Positions 17,911 to 26,987 of a DNA stretch of 64,000 nucleotides are shown in pieces. Position numbers and translations under genes: made by a program. A model generated the notes under the pieces. It was not told where the DNA came from and ran no database searches. It was given only the letters and a program-made list of their open reading frames with translations. Origin of the DNA: Alphaproteobacteria bacterium 32-64-14 (lineage in GTDB: Bacteria; Pseudomonadota; Alphaproteobacteria; Caulobacterales; Hyphomonadaceae); the NCBI GenBank assembly GCA_002280725.1, contig NCEM01000001.1:94142-158141 (forward strand), read 5' to 3'. Position 1 is the first letter of the stretch. Each line of letters starts with the position of its first letter.

Positions 17911-20187
17911 ATGGCTGACGGCAACATCGTAACCTCACGCCGCTTCTTCCTGTTTGCATCCGCCGCCGGTGGCGGCCTGATGCTCGCGGGATGCATGACA
18001 CCCTCCGACACCACGGATGGCGCGCCCACCATCGCCGCCGAACCGCCGCCGCCTCCGGCCCCGCCCGTCGACATGAACGTCTTCGTCGCGGTCTCGACCG
18101 ACGGCACCGTCCGCATCATGGCGAAGAACCCGGAAGTCGGTCAGGGCATCAAGACGATGCTCCCCATGCTGATCGCGGAAGAGCTGGACGCCGACTGGTC
18201 CAAGGTCGCCATCGAGCAGGCCAATGCAGACGCCAAATACACGGGCCCGACGCTGGGCGGCGGCCAGATCGCTGGCGGTTCGTTCGCCACGCCGCAACAC
18301 TGGAATCCGATGCGTCAGGTCGGCGCTGCAACGCGCCTGATGCTGATCCAGGCTGCCGCCGCGCGCCTCGGCAAGCCGGTGGAGGAGTTCACCACCGAAC
18401 CGTCGATCGTCGTCCACGCCGCCTCGAATACGAAGATCCCGTATGGCGATCTCGTCGTCGACGCGGCCAAGCTTCCGGCCCCGGATCTCGCGACCGTCAA
18501 GCTGAAGGACGCCAAAGGCTACCGCCTCATCGGCAAGTCGATGCGCAACTGGGATTCGCCCAAGATCGTGCGCGGCGAGCCCATCTTCGGCATCGACGTC
18601 AAAGTCGACGGCATGAAGTACGCCTACTACGAAAAGGCCCCAGTGTTCGGCGGCACGGTTGTTTCGGCCAACACGGCCGAGATCAAGGCCCTGCCGGGCA
18701 TCGTCGATTGCTTCGTGGTGAAGCAGGTTGGCAACCTTCCCACAAAGATGGGCCTGCTCGATGGCGTCGCCATCGTGGCCGACGACTGGTGGACTGCGAA
18801 AAACGCCGCGTCTAAGCTGAAAATCACCTGGGATGAAGGCGTCTCGAAGGACGACTCGACCGCAGGGTTCGACGCCAAGGCTGCCGAACTCGCCAAGGGC
18901 GCGCCGGGCTCCAACCTGTCCAAGGTTGGCGACGCCGCTGCTGCTCTCAAGACTGCCGCCAAGACCATCGAGGGAAGCTACGTCTATCCGTTCCTCGTCC
19001 ACGCCCCGCTTGAGCCGATGAACTGCACGGCGCACGCGAAGGCCGACGGCACGGTGGAAGTCTGGGCCCCGACGCAGCGTCCCGATATGGGCGCGAACGG
19101 CGCGTTTGGCCTGATCCAGACAGCTCTCGGCGTCGAGAAGGACAAGATCACCATCCACATGATCCGCGCGGGCGGAGGCTTTGGCCGCCGTCTCGACAAC
19201 GACTACGCTGTCGAAGCCGCCGCGATCTCGAAGCAGGCCGGCAACATCCCGATCAAGCTGATCTGGACGCGCGAACAGGATATGGGCCACGACCCGTATC
19301 GTCCGGGCGGCTACCACAACTTCAAGGCTGGCCTCGACAAGAACAACAACCTTGTCGCGTTCACCAACCACTTCGTCACGTTCGGCCGCCCCAATGCGTC
19401 CGGCGTGCTCGCCCCGCTGGCCAGCGCTAACTCGCCGCCGCAGGAGTTCCCGGCCAACTATGTGCCGAACCACTCCTACGACCAGAGCATCATGACGGGC
19501 GGCATGCCCACCGGACCGCTCCGGGCGCCGACGTCGAACGCGGTGTGCTTCGCCCACCAGTCCTTCATCGACGAAGTGGCGCACGCCGCCGGCAAAGACC
19601 CGCTGGCTTTCCGCCTTGAACTTCTGAACCTGCCCGTCCCGACCGGCGCAAACCGCACCGGCATGAACGCGGCGCGCATGGCCGATGTCGTGCGCGTTGT
19701 GGGCGAGCGTTCGGGCTGGGCCAATCGCGCCTCCCTGCCGAAGGGCGCCGGCATGGGCGTCGCCTTCTACTTCTCGCACCAGGGCTATTTCGCCCAGGTC
19801 GCCAAGGTGAAGGTCGAACAGAACGGCCAGTGGCGCGTGCTGAAAGTGTGGTGTGTGGGTGATGTCGGCTCGACGATCATCAACCCCACGAACGCACACA
19901 ACCAGGTCCAGGGCTCGATCGTCGACGGCATCTCGGAGATGCACCAGAAGATCACCTTCGACAAAGGCCGCACGGTGCAGCAGAACTTCTACGACATGCC
20001 GCTGCTGCGCATGGACTATGCCCCACAGATCGACAGCCACTTCCACATTTCGGCCAACTCGCCGACGGGCCTGGGCGAACCTGCCCTGCCTCCGGTCCTG
20101 CCGGCCGTGGCGAACGCGATGTTTGCCGCTACGGGCAAGCGCATCCGCGTGCTGCCGGTCGCCCAGAGCGAGCTGCGCTGGAGCTGA
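17911..20187 (+). CDS. Molybdopterin-binding large subunit, Tat-exported lipoprotein (IorB-like)
   Basis: 758 residues. The N-terminus has a twin-arginine motif (SRRFFLFA, residues 9-16) and a lipobox LAGC with Cys 28, predicting a folded, lipid-anchored periplasmic enzyme. The catalytic body has the molybdopterin motif GGGFGRRLDNDY and the C-terminal GLGEPALPP with the conserved Glu acting as base. This matches the IorB/CoxL-related subfamily that oxidises aldehydes or N-heteroaromatics. No FAD subunit is nearby, so electrons probably go to a cytochrome c, perhaps the haem-containing fusion encoded at 20468. The natural substrate is unknown. Confidence 0.93.
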   Translation: MADGNIVTSRRFFLFASAAGGGLMLAGCMTPSDTTDGAPTIAAEPPPPPAPPVDMNVFVAVSTDGTVRIMAKNPEVGQGIKTMLPMLIAEELDADWSKVAIEQANADAKYTGPTLGGGQIAGGSFATPQHWNPMRQVGAATRLMLIQAAAARLGKPVEEFTTEPSIVVHAASNTKIPYGDLVVDAAKLPAPDLATVKLKDAKGYRLIGKSMRNWDSPKIVRGEPIFGIDVKVDGMKYAYYEKAPVFGGTVVSANTAEIKALPGIVDCFVVKQVGNLPTKMGLLDGVAIVADDWWTAKNAASKLKITWDEGVSKDDSTAGFDAKAAELAKGAPGSNLSKVGDAAAALKTAAKTIEGSYVYPFLVHAPLEPMNCTAHAKADGTVEVWAPTQRPDMGANGAFGLIQTALGVEKDKITIHMIRAGGGFGRRLDNDYAVEAAAISKQAGNIPIKLIWTREQDMGHDPYRPGGYHNFKAGLDKNNNLVAFTNHFVTFGRPNASGVLAPLASANSPPQEFPANYVPNHSYDQSIMTGGMPTGPLRAPTSNAVCFAHQSFIDEVAHAAGKDPLAFRLELLNLPVPTGANRTGMNAARMADVVRVVGERSGWANRASLPKGAGMGVAFYFSHQGYFAQVAKVKVEQNGQWRVLKVWCVGDVGSTIINPTNAHNQVQGSIVDGISEMHQKITFDKGRTVQQNFYDMPLLRMDYAPQIDSHFHISANSPTGLGEPALPPVLPAVANAMFAATGKRIRVLPVAQSELRWS

Positions 20188-20214
20188 TCCGGCACTGCCG
20201 GTTCGGAAGAATCA

Positions 20215-20250
20215 CGGCCCGGGGCGCAGGCCTCGGGCCGCTTTCTTTTT
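20215..20250 (+). terminator. Rho-independent terminator after the molybdenum hydroxylase
   Basis: CGGCCCGGGG (20215-20224) pairs with CCTCGGGCCG (20231-20240) with one mismatch, followed by CTTTCTTTTT. The rest of the gap to 20467 is AT-richer and probably carries the promoter of the next gene; no precise -35/-10 pair stands out. Confidence 0.8.
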
Positions 20251-20467
20251 GGGGTGCAACTGCCGTTAACGGAAGCCTGTCCTTATCGACAGTCGCCAAA
20301 CCAGACCGGGAAGGCGTCCGACTAGCAGAGTTGTGACCAGTAACGGCCGATATTTCAGGCGCTGAAGGCGCAGGCCGCATTGACGGTTTTTCAGCCAGAA
20401 TAAATACTGAAATCAACATTACGCGCATAAAATACGCCCGGAGCGCGGGCCCCAAGGGAGAGCTGGA

Positions 20468-22435
20468 ATGAAGCGCATTCTGATCACGACGGCGATGGCC
20501 GTTGCTGTAGCCGCTGCTGGCGTCAGCGCGGTGATCGCCGCGCCCGCCCCGACGACCGGGGGCGCGCCTGAGCGTGTCGGCAACTTCCAGCTGACCGACA
20601 CCACCCGCCTCGCCCACGAGCTGTACTATTTCAAGTACGCCCCGGCGATCGTGCTGATGTCGCAAACCAACGGCGGCAAGGTCTCGCGCGAAGGCGCGGC
20701 GCAGATGGCCAAGCTGCAGGCGACCTACAAGGACCAGGGCGTCCTCTTCTACATGATCAACTCGACGCCCGGCCAATCGCGTGAAGCGGCTGCCGCGGAA
20801 GCCAAGTCGCAGAAGTTCGCGGTTCCCGTGCTGATCGACGAACTGCAACTCGTCGGCGAGGAACTGGGCGTGAAGCGCGAAGGCGAAGTCTTCGTGATCG
20901 AGCCGAAGTCGGGCTTCAAGGTTGCCTATCACGGCCCGGTCACTCAGACCGCCAAGGCCATCGACGCCGTGCTCGCGGGCAAGCCGGTCGCGACGCCGCG
21001 CGTCGAAGTCAAAGGCGGCAAGGAAATCGCGTTCCCGGAGCGCGGCCGCGCGGCTGAACACGCCGCCATCTCCTACACCAACGACGTCGCGCCGATCTTC
21101 CAGGCCAAGTGCGTCGCCTGCCACCAGGAAGGCGGCATCGCTCCCTTCAAGTTCGACAGCTACGAGATCGTGAAATCCTTCGCGCCGATGATCATGGAAT
21201 CGGTGATGTCGGAGCGCATGCCGCCCTACTTCGCGGACCCGCATATCGGCACGTTCCAGAACGACCACGGCCTCACCGCTGACCAGAACAAGACGCTGAT
21301 CCACTGGCTGCGCGCAGGCGCACCGCGTGGAACGGGCGCTGACGTCCTTAAGGAAACCGCCAGCGCCGCGCCGGAGTGGCCAACCAACCTCGGCAAGCCC
21401 GATGTGGTCGTGACGCTCCCGGCGTTCGACGTGCCCGCCTCCGGCACGGTCGAATACCAGAACATGCGTATCGACAACCCGTTCAAGGAAAACACGTGGC
21501 TGAAGGCAATCGCCATCCGTCCGGGCGATCGTTCGGTGCTGCACCACGTGACGTCGAACCACTCGCCGGATCGCGGCACTGCGCCGGCGAAAATCCCGGG
21601 CGGTTCGGTCGGCTCCTACACGCCGGGCGCAGAACCGCAGGTCATCGCCACGGGCGCCGGCGCACCGGTTCCTGCCGGTGGCAAGCTGTCGTTCTCGATG
21701 CACTACACGACGACGGGCAAGGCTGCGACCGACCAGACGCAGATCGGCTACTACACGCTGAAGGCCCCGCCGGAGTTCATCAAGCGCTCGACCGTCATCT
21801 CCGACTTCGCGCTGCGCATCCCGAAGGGCGAAGCCCGCCACAAGGAGATCGCGTATCTCGAATTCCCGGCCGACGCCTATCTCTACACGCTGTACCCGCA
21901 CGCCCACTATCGCGGCTGGTCGGTCGAACTGAAACAGATCGACGCCGACGGCAAGGAAACGATGCTGCTCGCACTGCCGAAGTACGACTTCAACTGGCAG
22001 CGCGATTACGATCCGGTGGAGCCGATCCTCATCCACGCCGGCACCAAGCTGGTCGCGTCCTGGATCTACGACAACTCCGAACACAACAAGGCCAACCCTG
22101 ACTCGACGATCAACGTCACCTGGGGCGAGCAGTCGTTCGAAGAGATGATGTACTTCCGCGTCAACTATCGCTGGGCTGACGAGACCGTCACCAACGTGCG
22201 CAACGACCTGCAGGGCCGCCTGATGGAGTCTCGCACGATTGGCGCGCTCGACAACAATGCTGACGGCAAGGTCCAGATCGACGAGCTGACGGGCACGATG
22301 GTGTCGGTCCGCAGCCGCTTCAAGGACCTCGACGTCAACGGCGACGGCGGCCTCGACAAGGCCGAACTGGCCGCCGGCAACGTCTCACGCGCGAACGCCA
22401 CGCGCGACCTGCGCGACGCCGACATCGACCTCTAG
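20468..22435 (+). CDS. Secreted redoxin-like / haem c / copper monooxygenase-like / EF-hand fusion protein
   Basis: 655 residues in four modules. A signal peptide (1-24) leads into a thioredoxin/redoxin-like fold (about 35-175) that lacks any Cys at the active-site position (MSQTNGGK). A c-type haem site CVACH (215-219) follows, then a type II copper, PHM-like region (about 310-570) with HH 359-360, H412, HxH 478/480 and Met 560/561, matching the Cu-H and Cu-M ligand sets of peptidylglycine monooxygenase. Two EF-hand loops end the protein (D595-E606, D622-E633). The only cysteines are those of the haem site. It may be a periplasmic or extracellular hydroxylase that receives electrons through its own haem. 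Substrate unknown. Confidence 0.85.
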   Translation: MKRILITTAMAVAVAAAGVSAVIAAPAPTTGGAPERVGNFQLTDTTRLAHELYYFKYAPAIVLMSQTNGGKVSREGAAQMAKLQATYKDQGVLFYMINSTPGQSREAAAAEAKSQKFAVPVLIDELQLVGEELGVKREGEVFVIEPKSGFKVAYHGPVTQTAKAIDAVLAGKPVATPRVEVKGGKEIAFPERGRAAEHAAISYTNDVAPIFQAKCVACHQEGGIAPFKFDSYEIVKSFAPMIMESVMSERMPPYFADPHIGTFQNDHGLTADQNKTLIHWLRAGAPRGTGADVLKETASAAPEWPTNLGKPDVVVTLPAFDVPASGTVEYQNMRIDNPFKENTWLKAIAIRPGDRSVLHHVTSNHSPDRGTAPAKIPGGSVGSYTPGAEPQVIATGAGAPVPAGGKLSFSMHYTTTGKAATDQTQIGYYTLKAPPEFIKRSTVISDFALRIPKGEARHKEIAYLEFPADAYLYTLYPHAHYRGWSVELKQIDADGKETMLLALPKYDFNWQRDYDPVEPILIHAGTKLVASWIYDNSEHNKANPDSTINVTWGEQSFEEMMYFRVNYRWADETVTNVRNDLQGRLMESRTIGALDNNADGKVQIDELTGTMVSVRSRFKDLDVNGDGGLDKAELAAGNVSRANATRDLRDADIDL

Positions 22436-22456
22436 TCTGGTCGATATCCAAACCGG

Positions 22457-22490
22457 AAAGGCCCGCTGGAAACAGCGGGCCTTTTCTTTT
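22457..22490 (+). terminator. Rho-independent terminator of the monooxygenase fusion gene
   Basis: AAAGGCCCGCTG (22457-22468), loop GAAA, CAGCGGGCCTTT (22473-22484): a perfect 12-bp stem followed by a T-rich tract. Confidence 0.93.
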
Positions 22491-22641
22491 GCCGGGCCGC
22501 CGGGAGCCTGTCCGGCACTCGCTACGCAGCAGCGAACCAGGGCGCGCCTCTTATGCGCGCGTTGCCGGGCAGGCGCACAGCGGTCCAGGGAATGGAACCC
22601 GAACCCATGGCCGTGCATTATCGATCTCTGGAGGCCGCAAC

Positions 22642-22812
22642 ATGAAGCTGATCGTATTTGTTATTCTCGGCGTGATGCTGGCAGGTATGCTCATCAGCCT
22701 GTTCTTCAAGCTGGTCGGCTTCGCGATCGTCGTGGCTCTGGTCGGCGTCGCCGCCCTCTGGATCGCGCGCAAGCTCAAGGGCTCGAAAGACGGGGAACGC
22801 CTGCCGCGTTGA
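22642..22812 (+). CDS. Small hydrophobic membrane protein (56 aa)
   Basis: ATG 22642 follows GGAGG at 9 nt. The product is hydrophobic for residues 1-45 (one long or two short membrane segments), with a basic tail IARKLKGSKDGERLPR. It is too small to assign to a family. The next small membrane-protein gene begins 32 nt later, so the two probably form a pair. Confidence 0.6.
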   Translation: MKLIVFVILGVMLAGMLISLFFKLVGFAIVVALVGVAALWIARKLKGSKDGERLPR

Positions 22813-22844
22813 AACATTGCTCTCCTGTCCTCAGGAGTAGCGTT

Positions 22845-23042
22845 ATGCCGTCATTCGCAATCTATCTGGCGGGCTTTCTAGTCCTGTCCGCCGGCGTGCT
22901 GTTTGGCGCCTACCTGCTCGGCGTCCCCACGCAGTGGGTCGGCGTCATCGGCCTGGTGCTTGTCGGCTTCGGCGTGATGGTCGGCGTCGTCAAAACTCGC
23001 CGCCCCGATGCGCCGGCCGCCAGCGATCCACCCAGCGAATAA
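22845..23042 (+). CDS. Small two-helix membrane protein (65 aa)
   Basis: AGGAG lies 7 nt before ATG 22845. Two hydrophobic segments (about 4-24 and 30-48) precede a short charged, proline-containing tail (KTRRPDAPAAS). I do not recognise the family. It is convergent with fliJ, with 3 nt between the coding ends. Confidence 0.6.
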   Translation: MPSFAIYLAGFLVLSAGVLFGAYLLGVPTQWVGVIGLVLVGFGVMVGVVKTRRPDAPAASDPPSE

Positions 23043-23045
23043 CCG

Positions 23046-23462
23046 CTACTTGCCCATCCCGCCCGCGCGGTTGGTGGCAACTTCGTCCAGCATCGCCTGT
23101 TCCCGCGCCAGACGCTCTGCGTCTTCGCGCACGTGCGTTTGCTCGATGAGCTGCTCGAATTTCGATTTCTCGATATACGCCGCAGACAGTCGCTCACGGA
23201 TCTCCGCAAGCTGCGCCTCCTTGGCGCGCATCTGTACGTTGATCTCGTCGACCTGCCAGCGGATGCGCAGGCGATATGCCGGCAGCATGGACGCAAACGC
23301 GGGATTGGCCGCAGCGGTCGCGATCTCCGCCTGCTCGCGCGCCCGAATGCCGGCGACCTTGCTCTGCATGTCGGCCACTTCCTTGCCCGCACGCGCCGCC
23401 TCGATCCCCAGCTCGTCAAGCTTGCGCTGCGCGATCTTCAGAAGCGTACGGAACGATTTCAT
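23046..23462 (-). CDS. fliJ: Flagellar export protein FliJ
   Basis: A 138-residue, almost wholly helical coiled-coil protein following fliI with a 4-nt overlap, the standard fliI-fliJ arrangement. FliJ is the stalk-like partner of the FliI hexamer in the flagellar type III export apparatus. Sequence identity in this family is weak, so the call depends on length, charged heptad pattern (KIAQRKLDELGIEAARAGKE) and position. Confidence 0.8.
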   Translation of the reverse strand: MKSFRTLLKIAQRKLDELGIEAARAGKEVADMQSKVAGIRAREQAEIATAAANPAFASMLPAYRLRIRWQVDEINVQMRAKEAQLAEIRERLSAAYIEKSKFEQLIEQTHVREDAERLAREQAMLDEVATNRAGGMGK

Positions 23463-24826
23463 CTACCAACCTTCCGGGGGCCAACGGCCTGCGCGGGCGC
23501 GGGCGGCGCAAGAACCACGAGAAGCTTCGCGAACGCATCGTCCGTCGTCGTCACGTCGTGCACGTCCTGCTGCAGGAACGCCTCGATCTGCGGCCACAGG
23601 CGCACGGCTTCGTCGACCTCGGGATCCGCGCCCTTGGCATACGCGCCGATCCGCACCAGCTCTTCCATGTTTGAATAGAGCGCGATCAGCTTGCGCGCCT
23701 TGCGGGCAATCTCCCGCTCCTGCGGCGCCTGCAGCTGCTGCTGAAGGCGCGAGATCGATTTGAGCACATCGACCGCCGGGAAGCGCCCGCGCTCAGCGAT
23801 CTGCCGCGACAGTGTGATGTGCCCGTCGAGAATACCGCGCACGGCGTCCGAGATCGGCTCGTTGTGATCATCGCCATCCACCAGAACGGTGAACAGCCCC
23901 GTGATGTGGCCCTGCGGCTGCCCTTCTTCCACCGTGATGCCCGGCCCCGCCCGCTCGAGCAGCTTGGGCAATTCGGCAAACACCGAGGGCGTATAGCCGC
24001 GCGTCGTCGGCGGCTCGCCGGCGGCAAGACCGATCTCGCGCTGGGCCATCGCAAAGCGCGTCACGCTGTCGAGGAAGCAGACCACCTGCTTGCCCTCGTC
24101 GCGAAAATGTTCAGCGACCGCCAGGGTCAACCATGCGGCGCGACGGCGCTTGGGCGCGGCTTCGTCAGACGTCGCCGTGACGATCACGGATTTGGCGAGG
24201 CCATCGGCGCCCAGCGTATCCTCGATGAACTCACGCACCTCGCGGCCGCGTTCGCCGATCAGGCCGATGACGATCACGTCTGCCTCGGCGCCGCGTGCGA
24301 GCATCGACATGATAGTGGACTTGCCAACACCCGATCCCGCGAACACGCCGAGACGCTGCCCGCGCGCGCACGGCGCAAACACGTCGATCGATTTGACGCC
24401 GAGACCCATCTTCTCATAGACGCGCGCGCGGATCTGCGCGTTGGGCGCGATCGCCCTCACCGGCCGCGGCCGCATGCCGGGGCGCAGCGGCCCCTTGCCG
24501 TCCAGCGGTTCGGCGAACGCATCGATCACGCGGCCAAGCCACGAGTCCGACGGGCGCACCGTGTCGAGGCCGGATGCGAACAGCACGGGCGCGCCCGGCG
24601 CGAGGCCATCAAGCGGATCGCTGGCGAGAAGGATGGCGCGGTCGCCCTCGAAACCGACCAGTTCGCCACGGGGTCCATTCTCGTCGCCGAAGCGCACGAA
24701 AGCGCCAAGGCGCAGGGCGGCCGCCGGGCCGGCCACCTCGATCCTGAGGCCTTCCAGAGCGGTTACCCGGCCCTCATGGCAGAGGGGGTCCAGCGCTTTG
24801 ATTTCGCGGATGGCCGAGGCCAGCAT
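23459..24826 (-). CDS. fliI: Flagellum-specific ATPase FliI
   Basis: 455 residues; ATPase of the flagellar export apparatus at the cytoplasmic face of the basal body. Walker A GSGVGKST is at 164-171. Further family features are GLIGERGREVREFIED, LDSVTRFAMAQREIGLAAGEPP with TTRGYTPSVF, and the C-terminal SRLQQQL region. The gene is divergent from ctrA and shares its 247-bp upstream region, so CtrA control of this flagellar operon is plausible. The other flagellar genes are outside the window. Confidence 0.95.
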   Translation of the reverse strand: MLASAIREIKALDPLCHEGRVTALEGLRIEVAGPAAALRLGAFVRFGDENGPRGELVGFEGDRAILLASDPLDGLAPGAPVLFASGLDTVRPSDSWLGRVIDAFAEPLDGKGPLRPGMRPRPVRAIAPNAQIRARVYEKMGLGVKSIDVFAPCARGQRLGVFAGSGVGKSTIMSMLARGAEADVIVIGLIGERGREVREFIEDTLGADGLAKSVIVTATSDEAAPKRRRAAWLTLAVAEHFRDEGKQVVCFLDSVTRFAMAQREIGLAAGEPPTTRGYTPSVFAELPKLLERAGPGITVEEGQPQGHITGLFTVLVDGDDHNEPISDAVRGILDGHITLSRQIAERGRFPAVDVLKSISRLQQQLQAPQEREIARKARKLIALYSNMEELVRIGAYAKGADPEVDEAVRLWPQIEAFLQQDVHDVTTTDDAFAKLLVVLAPPAPAQAVGPRKVGR

Positions 24827-25073
24827 TTGGAACGCCTGTCGTTAAGATCAGCCCGGAACCATCGGGAACGTGATCAGGCGCTGAATCCCCTTTCAGAGGC
24901 GTTAACCATCAGAATCCCCGTAAAACGGCGATTTTTTGCTCTTGGCGACTCATGGAATCACGGTAACGGTTATGAATCTGCCCAGTGGTGTGGCAACTAT
25001 CCGTTAACTATTTGGACGCCTTAATGCGAGGGTTAATACCGCCGCAAGGCAACCGCGATTCGGGAGATTACGC
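24827..25073. promoter_or_regulatory. Divergent ctrA/fliI control region with six GANTC sites and TTAA half-sites
   Basis: GANTC (the CcrM methylation sequence) occurs at 24883, 24912, 24947, 24955, 24974 and 25057: six in 179 bp. TTAA, the CtrA half-site, occurs at 24842, 24902 (as TTAACCAT), 25004, 25021 and 25033. The last two are spaced 8 nt rather than the consensus 7. In Caulobacter, ctrA transcription depends on CcrM methylation state and on CtrA feedback, so the composition fits a cell-cycle-controlled promoter. Exact -35/-10 elements are not assigned. Confidence 0.6.
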
Positions 25074-25805
25074 ATGCGGGTGCTGCTAATCGAGGATGAC
25101 GAGCAGGTCGCTCGAAGCATCGAATTGATGCTGAAGGCCGCTGGCTTCAACATCTTCACGACCGACCTCGGGGAAGACGGTGTCGACCTCGGCAAGGTCT
25201 ATGAGTACGACCTCATCATCCTGGATCTCGGCCTGCCCGATATCTCCGGCTATGAAGTGCTGAAGCAGCTTCGCATGTCGCGTGTGAACACGCCCGTGCT
25301 GATCCTGTCGGCCAACCCTGATATCGAAGCGAAGGTGAAAACGCTCGGCTACGGCGCCGACGATTATCTCACCAAGCCGTTCAACAAGGACGAGCTTATC
25401 GCCCGTATCACCGCGATCGTTCGCCGCTCCAAAGGCCACGCCGAGAGCGTGATCCGCACCGGCGACATCATCGTGAACCTCGATGCCAAGACTGTCGAAG
25501 TGAACAACAACCGCGTTCACCTCACCGGCAAAGAGTACCAGATGTTCGAGCTGCTCTCCCTTCGTAAGGGCACGACGCTCACCAAGGAAATGTTCCTCAA
25601 CCACCTCTACGGTGGCATGGACGAACCCGAACTGAAGATCATCGACGTGTTCATCTGCAAGCTTCGCAAGAAGCTGGCGCAGGCCACGGCGACGCCGCAG
25701 AATTCGCGCGGTGATCACTTCATCGAGACTGTGTGGGGCCGCGGCTACGTGCTGCGTGATCCCGACCCCCGCGTTGCTGCTGCGATCACCGAGAAAGCCG
25801 CCTGA
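25074..25805 (+). CDS. ctrA: Cell-cycle response regulator CtrA
   Basis: An OmpR-type response regulator of 243 residues that controls replication initiation, division and flagellar genes. The receiver domain has the acidic pair EDD (7-9), phospho-acceptor D51 ([14 protein letters not shown]), a Ser in ILSANPD and Lys in KPFNKDE. The winged-helix domain contains the near-invariant CtrA block [20 protein letters not shown] and the [20 protein letters not shown] region. The protein ends in Ala-Ala (EKAA), compatible with ClpXP-dependent removal as in Caulobacter. The start follows GGGAGA at 25062-25067. Confidence 0.97.
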   Translation: MRVLLIEDDEQVARSIELMLKAAGFNIFTTDLGEDGVDLGKVYEYDLIILDLGLPDISGYEVLKQLRMSRVNTPVLILSANPDIEAKVKTLGYGADDYLTKPFNKDELIARITAIVRRSKGHAESVIRTGDIIVNLDAKTVEVNNNRVHLTGKEYQMFELLSLRKGTTLTKEMFLNHLYGGMDEPELKIIDVFICKLRKKLAQATATPQNSRGDHFIETVWGRGYVLRDPDPRVAAAITEKAA

Positions 25806-25835
25806 TCGCTGCGGACGTGGACTGACCAACACAAG

Positions 25836-25868
25836 AAGGGGCGGGCCGAAAGGTCCGCCCTTTCGCTT
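25836..25868. terminator. Bidirectional terminator between ctrA and the DUF4112 gene
   Basis: GGGCGGGCC (25839-25847), loop GAAA, GGTCCGCCC (25852-25860), with one G-T pair and TTTCGCTTT after it for ctrA. On the minus strand the same stem is followed by a short pyrimidine tract for the convergent gene. Confidence 0.8.
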
Positions 25869-25875
25869 TGTAGGC

Positions 25876-26292
25876 TTAGCTGGTCCCGAACTGCGGCTCG
25901 CGCGACATCCGCTTCGCGATCTTCGCCTCGCGCTTTTCAAGATCGCGGATCAGCAGGCGCAGGTTCTTGGTGTTCGATTTGAACGCCAGGTCGAACAGGT
26001 CGCCCACCACCGGGATGGCGCCGACCGTCACGTCGATGCCCCAGTTGGAATACATGCGCGCCGTGGTCCAGCGAGATGCGCCCAGGCGCTTCGCCTCCTG
26101 GATCAGGTAGAACCCCATCGCGCCGGTAATCAGGTCGCCCACGACCGGCACGAGGCCGATGATGCTGTCGATTCCAAACTGGAAGCCGGCCACCTCGAAC
26201 TGCCGGTCCAGCAGCCGCTCGAACCGCTTCAGGCGCTCCAGCGCCTCGAACGCGCCGGGCGCGGCTTCAACAGTGGCGTACGGGCGCGTCAT
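25876..26292 (-). CDS. DUF4112 family membrane protein
   Basis: 138 residues. The middle has the family pattern of two short hydrophobic hairpins: GIDSIIGLVPVVGDLITGAM and GIDVTVGAIPVVGDLFDLAF. The C-terminus is charged. DUF4112 proteins are small membrane-associated proteins of unknown function. It ends against the ctrA terminator and is divergent from the DUF1003 gene. Confidence 0.85.
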   Translation of the reverse strand: MTRPYATVEAAPGAFEALERLKRFERLLDRQFEVAGFQFGIDSIIGLVPVVGDLITGAMGFYLIQEAKRLGASRWTTARMYSNWGIDVTVGAIPVVGDLFDLAFKSNTKNLRLLIRDLEKREAKIAKRMSREPQFGTS

Positions 26293-26423
26293 CGGAACCT
26301 CTACGCGGCGAGCGGCGAAAAGTTCAAAGCAGGCTGCCGCGCCGCCGACATGGCCACGATGACTGCTTTTCCAAGAGCCCCGACTGCGCCAACCTGCGTT
26401 AACCCGCGAAACTGGAGACCGGC

Positions 26424-26969
26424 ATGGATGTGCGCGAGCAACTGGCGATGGATCTGCTGGGCCATCCCTATGGTGAACTGACCAGCCAGAAGAAAAGCGT
26501 CATCGACCTGATCGCCGACCAGAAGCCAAGCGGGTTGGGGCCGCTGGCCAAGGTGGATGAGCGTGATCGCTGGGCAAAGCTGGCGGACAAGGTGGCTCAG
26601 GTCGGCGGATCGTGGCGTTTCATCATCACCTTCGTGGTCGCGCTGGCGGCCTGGGTCACGCTCAACGCCCTGCTCGCAACACGCGCGTTCGACCCCTACC
26701 CCTTCATCTTCCTCAACCTCATGCTCTCGATGGTGGCGGCGCTGCAGGCGCCAATCATCATGATGAGCCAGAACCGGCAGGGCATCATCGATCGCGCCGC
26801 CGCCGAACACGACTACATCGTCAACCTGCGGGCCGAGCTCGAGATCATGTTGCTCCATGACAAGCTGGACGCCCTGCGCGAGCGCGACATCCTTGCCCGC
26901 ACCGACGCCATCGGGGCGCAGCTCAAACAGCTTTGCGACGATATGATGGAGCTGAAGGCACGGCGATAA
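26424..26969 (+). CDS. DUF1003 family membrane protein
   Basis: 181 residues. It carries the complete DUF1003 core: DRWAKLADKVAQVGGSWRF, a membrane segment with WVTLNALLA, then PFIFLNLMLSMVAALQAPII followed by MMSQNRQ. Two transmembrane helices are flanked by charged helical cytoplasmic parts. The biochemical role of the family is not established; some members have been linked to metal or acid stress. It is monocistronic, facing the DUF3089 gene convergently. Confidence 0.9.
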   Translation: MDVREQLAMDLLGHPYGELTSQKKSVIDLIADQKPSGLGPLAKVDERDRWAKLADKVAQVGGSWRFIITFVVALAAWVTLNALLATRAFDPYPFIFLNLMLSMVAALQAPIIMMSQNRQGIIDRAAAEHDYIVNLRAELEIMLLHDKLDALRERDILARTDAIGAQLKQLCDDMMELKARR

Positions 26970-26987
26970 CCGCGCCTTCAACAGGTC

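Noticed and set aside
25021..25036. Full CtrA box TTAA-N7-TTAA upstream of ctrA
   Set aside because: The two half-sites are 8 nt apart, one more than consensus; kept only as half-sites.
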